From an uncultured Blastocatellia bacterium (GTDB lineage: Bacteria > Acidobacteriota > Blastocatellia > Pyrinomonadales > Pyrinomonadaceae), in NCBI GenBank assembly GCA_946480785.1, contig CAMLLD010000061.1, positions 1 to 40,467 on the forward strand: a DNA stretch of 40,467 bases, given 5' to 3'. The translations under genes were made by a program, and so were the position numbers. Position 1 is the first letter of the stretch. Every line of letters starts with the position of its first letter. Positions 25,278-32,943 of this stretch are shown here, piece after piece. The notes beneath the pieces were generated by a model, which had not been told where the DNA came from, made no database searches, and saw nothing but the letters and a program-made list of their open reading frames with translations.

Positions 25278-27686
25278 CTAATTTCTTAGTGGCTTACCCG
25301 TCTTCAACATGTGCGCCATTCGTTCCTGCGTCTTGCGCGTGCCGATGAGCGACAGAAACGCTTCGCGCTCGAGATCTAAAAGGTATTGCTCCGAAACGCG
25401 CGTCGGATGATTCAGATCGCCGCCCGTGAGAATGCGCGCGAGCTGCGCGCCGATCTCCGCGTCGTGGTCCGAAATGTAACCCGCGCGCTTCATCTGGTGA
25501 ATGCCGAGCTTCAACGTCGCGAGCGCCGGATTGCCGAGCGCGAGTATGTCCGTGCGCGGCTGCGGCGCGACATAACCCGTCGCCGCAAGCGCCAACACTT
25601 CCTTCTTCGCGTCCGCAATTAAACGATCCTGGTTCATCGAGATCGAATCTTCGTTTGAAAGAAAACCGAGCGCTCGCGCTTCTTCCGCGGAGGTCGCCAC
25701 CTTCGCGAGCGCAATCGTTTCAAACGCGCGCTTCACGAACGGAAATGGATCGGCGTCATCGGCCCCTTTCGGGATCAGGTCGAGCATCCGCACCAGCATC
25801 TCCTTCGTGCCGCCGCCGCCGGGAATAATCCCGACTCCGACCTCGACCAGTCCTATATATGTCTCCGCCGCCGCGCGCACGCGATCCGCGTGCAGCACCA
25901 TTTCACAACCGCCGCCGAAGACCATCTGAAATGGCGCGACCACGACGGGCTTCGGCGAGTAACGCAAACTCATCGTCGCTGTCTGGAAGACGCGGCTCAT
26001 CATGTCGAGCTCTTCCCAGTTCTCTTCCTGCGCCTCCATCAGCATCAACATGATGTTTGCGCCGACGCAAAAGTTCGCACCCTGATTGCCGACAACGAGT
26101 CCGAGAAAATTCTTGTCGACTTCGCTGAGCGCAAACTTCAACATCTGCAGCGTGTCGCCGCCGATGGCGTTCATCTTTGAATGAAACTCAAGACACGCGA
26201 CGCCGTCGCCGAGATCGACCAGCGACGCGCCCGCGTTCTTCTTGATCACACCCGTGCGATCTTTGACCGACTTGAGAACCAGCACTCCGGGCTGGTCCAT
26301 GAGCGGAACGTACTTACCCGTTTTGAAATCGAAGTACGACTGCTGACCGTCGTCTTTCTTGTAGAACGAGGTCGCGCCCGCAGCGAGCATCTGTTCGACG
26401 TTCGCCGGAATCGCCACACCCTCTTCTTTCATGCGCGCCACCGACTTCTCAACGCCGATCGCGTCCCAAACTTCAAACGGTCCCAGTTCCCAACCAAAAC
26501 CCCAACGCATCGCGCGATCGACTTCGACCACGTTGTCTGCAATCTCGGGAATTCGCTTGGCGGCATACGCGAGCGTGCGCGAGATCGTCTTCCAAAGAAA
26601 TGCGCCGGCGCGGTCCTTGCTCCAAACGAGCGCTTTGATCCGTTCGGGCAGGTCGTCGATGTTCTTCGCCATGTCGAGCGCCGGCAGTTTCACTTTCTCC
26701 GACGGACGGTAATCGAGTGTGGCGGTGTCGAGCGTCCAGATCTCGCGTTTGTCGCCTTCGCCTTTTTGCTTCTTGTAAAAGCCGGCTTTTGTTTTGTTGC
26801 CGAGCAGGCCGCGTTGGACCATCTGCGCGAGCACGCCGGGCACGACGAACATCTCGCGCTCCTCGTCTTCGGGAAGTGCTTCGTAAAGGTTCTTGATGAC
26901 GTGCGTAAAGACGTCGAGTCCGACGAGGTCAAAGGTGCGGAAGGTCGCCGACTTCGGACGGCCGACCGCGGGGCCGGTCAGCTTGTCGACCTCTTCGATC
27001 GAGTAGCCGTCGTCGAGCATCGTCTTGATTGTGTAGAGCGCGCCGAACGTGCCGATGCGGTTGGCGATGAAGTTGGGGCGGTCCTTAGCGGGCACGACGC
27101 CCTTGCCGAGCCGCTCGTCGAGGAAGCCGTAGAGAAAACAGGAGACTTCCGGCTTGGTCCACTCCGTGCGAATGATCTCGACGAGATGCAGGTAGCGTGG
27201 CGGATTGAAAAAATGTACGCCGATGAAGTGTTGTTTGAAATCTTCGGAGCGGCCTTCGGCCAGCAGATGAATCGGGATACCGCTCGTATTTGAAGCGACG
27301 ATCGAGCCGGGCCGGCGATGTTGTTCGACGCGCTCGAATAGCGAACGCTTGATGTCGAGATTCTCGACGACGGCTTCGATGATCAGATCGCGGTCTTTGA
27401 GTTTCGGCAGGTCGTCGTCGAAGTTTCCTGTCGTCACCAGGGACGCATTATCCGGCGTAAAGAAAGCAGCGGGTTTGGCGTTCTTTGCAGCTTCGAGTCC
27501 GCTCCGGGCAATACGATTGCGCACCTGCGGACTCTCTAGCGTCAGTCCTTTCGCTTGCTCCTCAGCCGTCAACTCACGCGGCGCAATATCGAGCAGGAGC
27601 GTCGGCACTCCGGCGTTGGCGAGATGCGCGGCGATCTGCGCTCCCATAGTCCCCGCCCCAAGCACCGCCGCCTTTTCAATCCTCAT
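25278..27686 (-). CDS. fadN: 3-hydroxyacyl-CoA dehydrogenase / enoyl-CoA hydratase (FadN-type)
   Basis: The 802-residue bifunctional beta-oxidation enzyme starts with the NAD-binding hydroxyacyl-CoA dehydrogenase (LGAGTMGAQIAAH, then NRIGTFGALYTIKTML), followed by the C-terminal dehydrogenase lobe. The enoyl-CoA hydratase/crotonase domain comes last (FCVGANIMLML, FGGGCEM, GVGIIPGGGG). This order is that of Bacillus FadN, not of E. coli FadB. GAGGAA lies about 6 bases before the ATG. It heads the fadN-fadA-fadE-MBL operon. A promoter with a FadR-like operator lies about 70 bp upstream. Confidence 0.93.
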   Translation of the reverse strand: MRIEKAAVLGAGTMGAQIAAHLANAGVPTLLLDIAPRELTAEEQAKGLTLESPQVRNRIARSGLEAAKNAKPAAFFTPDNASLVTTGNFDDDLPKLKDRDLIIEAVVENLDIKRSLFERVEQHRRPGSIVASNTSGIPIHLLAEGRSEDFKQHFIGVHFFNPPRYLHLVEIIRTEWTKPEVSCFLYGFLDERLGKGVVPAKDRPNFIANRIGTFGALYTIKTMLDDGYSIEEVDKLTGPAVGRPKSATFRTFDLVGLDVFTHVIKNLYEALPEDEEREMFVVPGVLAQMVQRGLLGNKTKAGFYKKQKGEGDKREIWTLDTATLDYRPSEKVKLPALDMAKNIDDLPERIKALVWSKDRAGAFLWKTISRTLAYAAKRIPEIADNVVEVDRAMRWGFGWELGPFEVWDAIGVEKSVARMKEEGVAIPANVEQMLAAGATSFYKKDDGQQSYFDFKTGKYVPLMDQPGVLVLKSVKDRTGVIKKNAGASLVDLGDGVACLEFHSKMNAIGGDTLQMLKFALSEVDKNFLGLVVGNQGANFCVGANIMLMLMEAQEENWEELDMMSRVFQTATMSLRYSPKPVVVAPFQMVFGGGCEMVLHADRVRAAAETYIGLVEVGVGIIPGGGGTKEMLVRMLDLIPKGADDADPFPFVKRAFETIALAKVATSAEEARALGFLSNEDSISMNQDRLIADAKKEVLALAATGYVAPQPRTDILALGNPALATLKLGIHQMKRAGYISDHDAEIGAQLARILTGGDLNHPTRVSEQYLLDLEREAFLSLIGTRKTQERMAHMLKTGKPLRN

Positions 27687-27753
27687 GCAGTTCCTCTTCC
27701 TCTTTCACGACTTCTCTCGACACGAACTCCAGCTTACAGCACAAACAGCCCTC

Positions 27754-27782
27754 ATAATACTGAATGAGCCCTCATTCAGCAA
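27754..27782 (-). promoter_or_regulatory. fadN promoter with FadR-like operator in the spacer
   Basis: On the minus strand TTGCTG (27777-27782), a 17-base spacer and TATTAT (27754-27759) form a promoter. Overlapping the spacer and the edge of the -35 is an 18-bp palindrome, TGAATGA-N4-TCATTCA (27761-27778). It matches the operator pattern known for the TetR-family FadR of Bacillus subtilis. Binding there would block RNA polymerase and be relieved by long-chain acyl-CoA. Confidence 0.7.
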
Positions 27783-27809
27783 GACAGGAAGTCTGATTGC
27801 GCGACGAAG

Positions 27810-27817
27810 GTGGAGCG
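27810..27817. repeat. Left 8-bp target-site duplication (GTGGAGCG)
   Basis: GTGGAGCG directly abuts the left end of the mobile cassette and is repeated exactly at 30328-30335 next to the right end. Confidence 0.85.
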
Positions 27818-27888
27818 TGTAGGTTCGGTTATAAAATGAAATTTGTCATCATTAAATGAGAGTTTTGTCGGTCATAAAATAAAATTTG
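27818..27888 (+). repeat. Left end of the cassette: terminal repeat plus subterminal copy
   Basis: The terminal copy is 27818-27843. Its core (CGG-T-T-ATAAAATGAAATTTG, 27826-27845) recurs as CGGTCATAAAATAAAATTTG at 27869-27888, 43 bp further in. A weaker copy may lie between them. Confidence 0.8.
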
Positions 27889-27934
27889 CGCGCACGATCT
27901 CATACGAACCGAACGGCAGTAAAAACGTAAACCC

Positions 27935-28094
27935 ATGATTTCGGTCGGCTTTGCGCGCGTTAGCAAAAAACGTCCGTGTCGAATTTGTGGCAAACCGACT
28001 TATTGTGGTTCTCAAGGGACGAAGGTACTTCCATCTGCATGCGTATCAGTGTGGGTTCCCCGGGCTATCGCGCCATGGTGGAAATATTCACGTC
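27935..28094 (+). pseudogene. Frameshifted zinc-ribbon gene fragment
   Basis: Three reading frames together spell one zinc-ribbon-like protein: KKRPCRICGKPTYCG (frame of 27935), then FSRDEGTSICMRIS (next frame, from about 28010), then GLSRHGGNIHV (third frame, to 28093). The order Cys-x2-Cys, Cys, Cys and the trailing His-Gly-Gly resemble primase-type zinc-binding domains. At least two frameshifts are needed, and the fragment is cut off by a cassette end at 28095. I infer a dead remnant of a mobile-element gene. Confidence 0.5.
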
Positions 28095-28120
28095 AATTTC
28101 ACTTTATGACCGAACCCACA
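28095..28120 (-). repeat. Internal copy of the right cassette end
   Basis: The 26 bases differ from the true right end (30302-30327) at one position only (TTTATG against TTTGTG). They lack the subterminal copies. With the left end they would define a 303-bp mini-element, but no GTGGAGCG follows it. Confidence 0.8.
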
Positions 28121-28284
28121 TGCAGGGCCGCAGCTGCTGCTCGTCGCTGAAACCATCGCAGCTAAGCGGTTCACAAATTCCCGTTTTCCAGCGTAATGAT
28201 TCGTAAGTTGGATCCATTACCAATATAGGTAGTTCAGTCCGGTCACAGATCGGAAGAGATAACAGCTAGCAGGAGACTTCCACA

Positions 28285-28500
28285 ATGGCAGATGATCCGA
28301 ACAAGAAGCATAACGATGGCTGGTTCGTCTCAAGTCAACCGTATGAATACCAATACTTCTTTGATTCAATCAAGAAAGCCTGCACAAAGAGTTCTGATAC
28401 CGAAATCGCTGAAGCAATCCTTTCTTGTCGGAAGGCCATTCAGCCTTCGGAGGGACGGGCGAAGTTAACTGAGTGCGTTAAAAAGAAGTTGGGCTGCTAA
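28285..28500 (+). CDS. Small cysteine-containing protein, unknown
   Basis: The 71-residue ORF has a good ribosome-binding site (AGGAG, 9 bases before the ATG), which supports translation. The sequence is hydrophilic, with aromatic QPYEYQYFFDSIKKAC followed by helices and three more Cys (SC, EC, GC at the C-terminus). The spacing Cys-x15-Cys-x13-Cys-x8-Cys is not a known zinc motif to me. No signal peptide. It lies alone on the plus strand within the cassette, convergent with the HEPN-like gene. Function unknown. Confidence 0.6.
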   Translation: MADDPNKKHNDGWFVSSQPYEYQYFFDSIKKACTKSSDTEIAEAILSCRKAIQPSEGRAKLTECVKKKLGC

Positions 28501-28573
28501 CTTGTCGACCACAAGGATTGGCAGCGATAACTGATCGAAGCGAATTGGTCCAGCACATCGTGGGCAAATGCCG

Positions 28574-29383
28574 TTAGGCGCTCATCAACAACTGCCTGGA
28601 AAGCGCCTTCGTCACTTGCCAGAAAATCGATGAATCATTCAAATCGAGCGTAATGCCATAACGAAGTTCCTTCGCAGGATGAACAAAGTTCCGGTACTCC
28701 TTGATAATGTCAGCGATGTCCTTGGCTGATTCTGTAATCCATTTGAGCTCGTGCCCAACTTTGATATAGGAATCGAGCATCCATTCCTGATAGTTGGTCG
28801 TTTTTCCCGTAGTCTTGTCTTTTGGTGCACTCGCAGCAGAAGTGAGCGGTGTCTTATCAGCCATTTTGTTAGCTCGCGCGACAAAAAGCGCCTCCAGAAG
28901 ACCGCCCATCATAACGATTGCCGCCAGGTGCGCATCAGCCTTCACGCATTTAGCGCATTCATACCAACGGCGAGTAAGTATGTCGCGCATCTGCGGATTC
29001 CCTGCAAGGGGCGAGAAATCAGGGGCGAGGTCATCCGTGTTAGGCGTCGATGGCGGCGCCGGAGACACCAGTGCCGACTTCCGAATATCGAGCAGCGCCG
29101 CCTTTGTTAACTTTAGCGCCGCGACGTAAGTAGACTTCGTTGCATATTTTGAGGTGGCGTCGAGCACAGCCGCGTAGTTCGCGTCAGCAGAAGTAAGATC
29201 CAGGTTTGGGGTGCTGTTGACGACCACCGGTCGATGTGTGCGGAACCAAGTGTCGGCAGTGGCCTTGAGCATCGCAACGTCATCCACACGGCGCACCTGC
29301 TTCGAATTCACTTTTGATACGAGGTTCCGGGCATTTGTAACCTCGTGTATTGCTGCGTCAATCGCTTCAAGAACGGTCGGCAC
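28574..29383 (-). CDS. HEPN-like protein of the mobile cassette
   Basis: The 269-residue protein is mostly helical. Its C-terminal half has an LLEALFVARANK helix and then KDIADIIKEYRNFVHPAKELRYG. The R-N-x2-H core with flanking helices is the signature of HEPN-like domains, which often act as RNases in toxin-antitoxin and defence systems. The spacing (Arg-x3-His) is slightly short for the strict catalytic motif. The N-terminal half has no recognisable domain. The start is GTG, with AAGGAG 9 bases before it. It lies 36 bp downstream of the winged-helix-like gene. Alternative: a non-catalytic HEPN-fold protein. Confidence 0.6.
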   Translation of the reverse strand: MPTVLEAIDAAIHEVTNARNLVSKVNSKQVRRVDDVAMLKATADTWFRTHRPVVVNSTPNLDLTSADANYAAVLDATSKYATKSTYVAALKLTKAALLDIRKSALVSPAPPSTPNTDDLAPDFSPLAGNPQMRDILTRRWYECAKCVKADAHLAAIVMMGGLLEALFVARANKMADKTPLTSAASAPKDKTTGKTTNYQEWMLDSYIKVGHELKWITESAKDIADIIKEYRNFVHPAKELRYGITLDLNDSSIFWQVTKALSRQLLMSA

Positions 29384-29419
29384 GATCTCGTACTCCTTTC
29401 ACACATAGGGAGCTGCGGA

Positions 29420-30052
29420 TCAACCGCGCTTCGCGGAGCGTTTCGAGGCCACGTCCTTAGTCGCCTTCTTAGTAGGAGCTTTATTCGTGCGTCTTTTTCT
29501 GCCTTTGCCGCTAGCTCCACTACCGCCGGCATTGCCGGGAAGGCTGATTGCAACCAAATTTTCACCAACAGAACTCAGTTTGAATTTACCGTCGCCAGCG
29601 GCATTTAAATAGCCCGCGTTCTTCGCGTTCTGGAGGGTGAATTTCCAGTGCGGAGCTTGTTTTCGACCGGCTAGCCTTGCCGCGTTCTTCAGTGTCTCGA
29701 CATCGATGACTTCTTGCCGTTGCTCCAGCGGAGCTTCAAACTGATAAAAATACGCAACAACCGCAGCGAATTGCTGATCACTCTTCGGCGCTTTCAGTGA
29801 CGTAAATGCCTTTATATCTGTCGAGTGCCCAACACCCGCAACGGGTGGTGTTGGTGATTGTGGTGCTGGTGCAGGCGACGCAGTCAATCCGTGAGATGTT
29901 GCTGTTGCTGGCAACTGCAAGCCCAACGTCTCTATTGAGAATTTCAGCGCCAGCGCCTGATGCTCCGGTGCCATTCCTTGCAATTCGGCGACGATCTTCT
30001 GTGCGGCGTCCAGAGGAGTTTTCGTACTGCTTGTTACAGGATTCTCTGACAT
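29420..30052 (-). CDS. Winged-helix-like protein with basic tail, partner of the HEPN-like gene
   Basis: The 210-residue protein has an N-terminal helical segment (DAAQKIVAELQGMAPEHQALALKF) and a Pro/Ala linker. A winged-helix-like domain follows (QFAAVVAYFYQFEAPLEQ...LKNAARLAGRKQ...LQNAKNAGYLNAAGDGKFKLSSVGENLV). It ends in a Lys/Arg-rich tail (KGRKRRTNKAPTKKATK). The tail suggests nucleic-acid binding. ATG 30052 was chosen over an upstream TTG because GGAAGG precedes it and the upstream part runs out of the cassette. It is the first gene of a two-gene operon with the HEPN-like gene; an antitoxin or regulator role is inferred only. Confidence 0.6.
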   Translation of the reverse strand: MSENPVTSSTKTPLDAAQKIVAELQGMAPEHQALALKFSIETLGLQLPATATSHGLTASPAPAPQSPTPPVAGVGHSTDIKAFTSLKAPKSDQQFAAVVAYFYQFEAPLEQRQEVIDVETLKNAARLAGRKQAPHWKFTLQNAKNAGYLNAAGDGKFKLSSVGENLVAISLPGNAGGSGASGKGRKRRTNKAPTKKATKDVASKRSAKRG

Positions 30053-30080
30053 TCTAACCTTCCTTTTGCCCCAATACATC

Positions 30081-30109
30081 TTTATCGAAGTGCAACTTAA
30101 CTGTAACAA
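30081..30109 (-). promoter_or_regulatory. Possible promoter of the winged-helix/HEPN pair
   Basis: On the minus strand TTGTTA (30104-30109), 17 bases and GATAAA (30081-30086) lie upstream of the winged-helix-like gene, inside the cassette. Confidence 0.35.
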
Positions 30110-30223
30110 CAGCGGAAATGTTTGGCGAGGAGGACAGTCACTGGTAGTTTCGTAGTGTTGGCTCTTCGACGTGTGCCGTGCAATCATCGATTCGGGTCGA
30201 GAGCACGAAAAAGGGCGGTGAGG

Positions 30224-30327
30224 AAATTTCAGGTTATGACCGACAAGAATTTCATTTATGACCGAATCGTCCGCGTAAGTTATTGATTCCAGTAAGGTGC
30301 TAATTTCACTTTGTGACCGAACCCACA
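30224..30327 (-). repeat. Right end of the cassette: terminal repeat plus two subterminal copies
   Basis: The terminal copy is 30302-30327. Inner copies are AATTTCATTTATGACCGAA at 30248-30266 and AAATTTCAGGTTATGACCG at 30224-30242. All are inverted relative to the left-end copies. Confidence 0.8.
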
Positions 30328-30335
30328 GTGGAGCG
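30328..30335. repeat. Right 8-bp target-site duplication (GTGGAGCG)
   Basis: GTGGAGCG follows the terminal CCCACA directly and equals 27810-27817, marking the insertion point. Confidence 0.85.
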
Positions 30336-30374
30336 GCTATGTTGCACGCAAAACTCGACGCACGGAGGTAAGCG

Positions 30375-31292
30375 ATGAAGGCGATTGTGGCGACGGATAA
30401 GACGGCGGGAGCGGCCGGGGTGAAGCTTGTGGAGCGGCCCAACCCGCAGGCCGAGATAAACGGCGTCGTTGTTCAGATTCATGCGTCCTCATTCACCGGC
30501 GATGAGCTGACGTGGCCCTCGACCTGGACTGATCGCGCCGGCCGTGACCGGACGCCTTCAATCCCCGGACACGAAGTGGCCGGAGTCGTCACAGCTCTCG
30601 GCTATGGCACAACGGGCCTCTCGCTGGGACAGCGGGTGTTCGGACTCACGGACTGGTATCGCGACGGCACGCTGGCGGAGTATGTGGCCGTAGAGGCACG
30701 CAATCTCGCACCGTTGCCGGGCGATGTTGATTTCACGGTGGGCGCGGCGCTCGTGATGCCGGGCCTGACGGCGTGGCAGGGGCTGTTCGACCATGGCCGC
30801 CTTCGCGCGGGGCAGAGCGTCCTCGTGCACGGTGCGGCCGGGATAGTCGGTTCAATGGCGAGCCAGCTCGCACGTGAGGCGGGAGCGTACGTGATCGGCA
30901 CCGGGCGCGCTGGCGGCCGTCAGACGGCTCTCGACTTTGGCGCACAGGAGTTCGTCGACCTCGGCAACGACACGCTGGAAGACGTCGGCGAAGTCGATCT
31001 GGTTTTCGACGTCATCGGCGGCGATATCGCGAAGCGGTCTGCAGGCCTGATTCGCAACGGAGGAACGCTCGTGACCGTTACGGGTCCGACCGACGCGCGC
31101 CCTTTGGGCGGCCTGACTATCGACTTCGTCGTCGTACCTGATCGCGGCCAATTGAGTGAGGTCGTCCAGCGGTTCCGGGATGGCCGGCTGCGGACAAACA
31201 TCGGCAAAGTGGCTGCGCTCGACGATGCCGTCGCCGCCTTCAACCCGACCGAACGGATCAAGGGAAAGACGATCATCCGCGTTCGTCCGTGA
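30375..31292 (+). CDS. NADP-dependent quinone-oxidoreductase-like MDR protein
   Basis: The 305-residue medium-chain dehydrogenase/reductase has an N-terminal GroES-like domain with PGHEVAGVV and a Rossmann domain with VHGAAGIVGSMASQLAREAG. The structural-zinc Cys cluster is absent, so it belongs to the zinc-free quinone reductase/enoyl reductase branch. It probably reduces quinones or activated double bonds with NADPH. GGAGG lies 6 bases before the ATG. The mobile cassette ends 47 bp upstream, so the insertion probably separated this gene from part of its original promoter region. Confidence 0.88.
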   Translation: MKAIVATDKTAGAAGVKLVERPNPQAEINGVVVQIHASSFTGDELTWPSTWTDRAGRDRTPSIPGHEVAGVVTALGYGTTGLSLGQRVFGLTDWYRDGTLAEYVAVEARNLAPLPGDVDFTVGAALVMPGLTAWQGLFDHGRLRAGQSVLVHGAAGIVGSMASQLAREAGAYVIGTGRAGGRQTALDFGAQEFVDLGNDTLEDVGEVDLVFDVIGGDIAKRSAGLIRNGGTLVTVTGPTDARPLGGLTIDFVVVPDRGQLSEVVQRFRDGRLRTNIGKVAALDDAVAAFNPTERIKGKTIIRVRP

Positions 31293-31365
31293 AGACGCGG
31301 ATTGCGTAACGCCCACCACCGGGATGGCATTGTGACGATTCAAAGTGGAACGGCTGTACCCCGCT

Positions 31366-32934
31366 CTACCGCGAGCGGCGCATGACGGCGCGGCTGACGG
31401 TGCGGTTGTGGCGCAGGGTGCGGACCAGTTGGCGCATGTAGTCCTTTGAGGTTGAGTAGACGGCGATGTGGATACGACTCTTCCCGTTTGTCGAAGGCAG
31501 GTGCTCCAACGTTTCGAACGTCGTGTTCGGAACGTCGATTACGGTCGCGGCCAATACGCCGTCGATCGCGAGCGCCTCGCCGGACGGATAGACGATCCTC
31601 AGATCGTAACGTCGCACGCGGCTGTAATAGATGCCCAGCGCGAAGATGGCGATCACGTTGGCGGCGATGAGAAGTTTGTAAGCGAAATCAGGACCGTCCA
31701 GCTTGATAGACGTAAACACTACGACCGCCACCGAAAAGATCATGTTCGGCACGCGCTTCGAAATGCCCAGAATGGCGGAGGCCTTCGCTTTATCGTCGAT
31801 CATCGCGCAATCGAGTACGGCCCACTTCACCACCTGCGGCAGCGTATTTACGAAGCCGCTGCCGATGCCCAACACGGTGGCTACGCCAAACCAGCCGAGC
31901 GTGCTGCCCTTCAGCAGCACGATCAACCCGAGCAGTAGCAGAGTGAAAAGCAGATTGCAGGCCAACACGCCGCTGCGTGACGCCGGTGAAAGCGTGCGAA
32001 ATCGCTTGTCGGCTTCCAACTTCCAACTGAAGATCCCGACCATCACGAACGTGATGAAACACAGGATGCCGAGACCAAGGCTTTTCTCTTTGACAGTTGA
32101 ACCAGGCAGTAGATCGGGCCCGGCAAAAGTATCGATGTGAAAAATCACAAACGAGACACACGAACCCACAACCAGCATCGTGACAAACGCAATTCCCCCG
32201 CGCCGAAAAATTCCGACAACGCTGTGCGCAGATCCGTTATCGCTCTCAGTCTCGGCCTCGATAATTGTTCCCCGGAAACTGTACGGGCGGAAGATGAGAA
32301 TCAGTATTGCCGCTCCTAAAGCCAGCAAGTAAGGAGACGCTGAAATCGGTAATGAAAACGGTTGTGATTCGTTGTCGACCACGCTCGCGATTTGCGTCGA
32401 CCAACCAAAGCGGTACAGCAACGGATACAACAGCACGTAACCCAGGAAAAATCCGAGCGTGTAGGTGGTGTAGCCCCAGCCCATTTCTGAGTCGGTTGGA
32501 CTCCGCTCGGAAGTTAGCCGGGTGCTCACGGAAAACCACGCGTCGAGTGATGAATGTTGTGTTCCCAGACCAACGCCTCCGGCAAACGCCCCGGCGATGA
32601 GAAGCTGCGAGCTGAACGAGCCCTGGAGTTGCGGCGTCCATGAATACACGGCCATCAGCGAGGCCAAAGCGGCGACGCTGAACGCAGCCGCGGCGAATAA
32701 CACCGCCTTACTGCTCGAATACCACTCGGTTACGCGCGCGCCGCACATCTCACCGATGATCATGCCGGCCATCGTGAAGGCCATGATGAGATGGCCGCCG
32801 CTCTTGGGCCAGTGGTTGAAAACCTTGATGACCCAGTTGCCGCCGCCCAATTGCACGCCGACGATGACCCCAAACAAGCAATAAAGCAGAAGATAACGGG
32901 TAACCAGACGTCGCTGGGAGAGTGATTGAACCAT
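31366..32934 (-). CDS. MFS-like multi-pass transporter
   Basis: The 522-residue protein has about twelve hydrophobic segments, with a central cytoplasmic loop (RPYSFRGTIIEAETESDNG) dividing two halves of six. A C-terminal soluble tail of about 90 residues follows (IDGVLAATVIDVPNTTFETLEHL...). The overall arrangement is that of the major facilitator superfamily, but no clear subfamily motif is seen, so the substrate is unknown. AAGGA lies about 6 bases before the ATG. It starts 9 bp after the upstream membrane-protein gene, with which it is surely cotranscribed. Confidence 0.7.
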   Translation of the reverse strand: MVQSLSQRRLVTRYLLLYCLFGVIVGVQLGGGNWVIKVFNHWPKSGGHLIMAFTMAGMIIGEMCGARVTEWYSSSKAVLFAAAAFSVAALASLMAVYSWTPQLQGSFSSQLLIAGAFAGGVGLGTQHSSLDAWFSVSTRLTSERSPTDSEMGWGYTTYTLGFFLGYVLLYPLLYRFGWSTQIASVVDNESQPFSLPISASPYLLALGAAILILIFRPYSFRGTIIEAETESDNGSAHSVVGIFRRGGIAFVTMLVVGSCVSFVIFHIDTFAGPDLLPGSTVKEKSLGLGILCFITFVMVGIFSWKLEADKRFRTLSPASRSGVLACNLLFTLLLLGLIVLLKGSTLGWFGVATVLGIGSGFVNTLPQVVKWAVLDCAMIDDKAKASAILGISKRVPNMIFSVAVVVFTSIKLDGPDFAYKLLIAANVIAIFALGIYYSRVRRYDLRIVYPSGEALAIDGVLAATVIDVPNTTFETLEHLPSTNGKSRIHIAVYSTSKDYMRQLVRTLRHNRTVSRAVMRRSR

Positions 32935-32943
32935 GCTCGATCC

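Larger units (their letters stand above)
27818..30327. mobile_element. Transposase-less mobile cassette with inverted repeats and 8-bp target duplication
   Basis: The 2510-bp element begins TGTAGGTTCGGT and ends ACCGAACCCACA. The outer 26 bp are inverted repeats with four mismatches. Extra partial copies lie inside both ends, as in IS21-family termini. It is flanked by perfect 8-bp direct repeats (GTGGAGCG). No transposase or recombinase is encoded. Cargo: a degraded zinc-ribbon fragment, a 71-residue ORF, and a winged-helix-like plus HEPN-like gene pair. It sits between the divergent fadN and oxidoreductase genes, upstream of the fadN promoter. It appears lower in GC than its surroundings by eye. 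Confidence 0.85.

Noticed and set aside
26181..27293. Long plus-strand open frame (370 codons) opposite fadN
   Set aside because: Antisense shadow of a confidently identified beta-oxidation gene; no motif or ribosome-binding site.
28050..28058. TGTGGGTTC as another left end of the cassette
   Set aside because: Only 9 bases match and the CGGTCATAAA core is missing.
28247..28258. AGATCGGAAGAG, identical to the first 12 bases of a common sequencing adapter
   Set aside because: The next bases (ATAAC) do not continue the adapter, and the flanking sequence belongs to the same cassette with a sound ribosome-binding site downstream; a chance match is the simplest reading.
28629..28642. TGAATCATTCA resembling the FadR-like operator
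   Set aside because: Half-site spacing is wrong (no N4 centre) and it lies inside the HEPN-like coding sequence.
29304..29324. AATTCACTTTTGATACGA resembling a cassette end repeat
   Set aside because: Several mismatches and an internal gap; it is within the N-terminal coding part of the HEPN-like gene.
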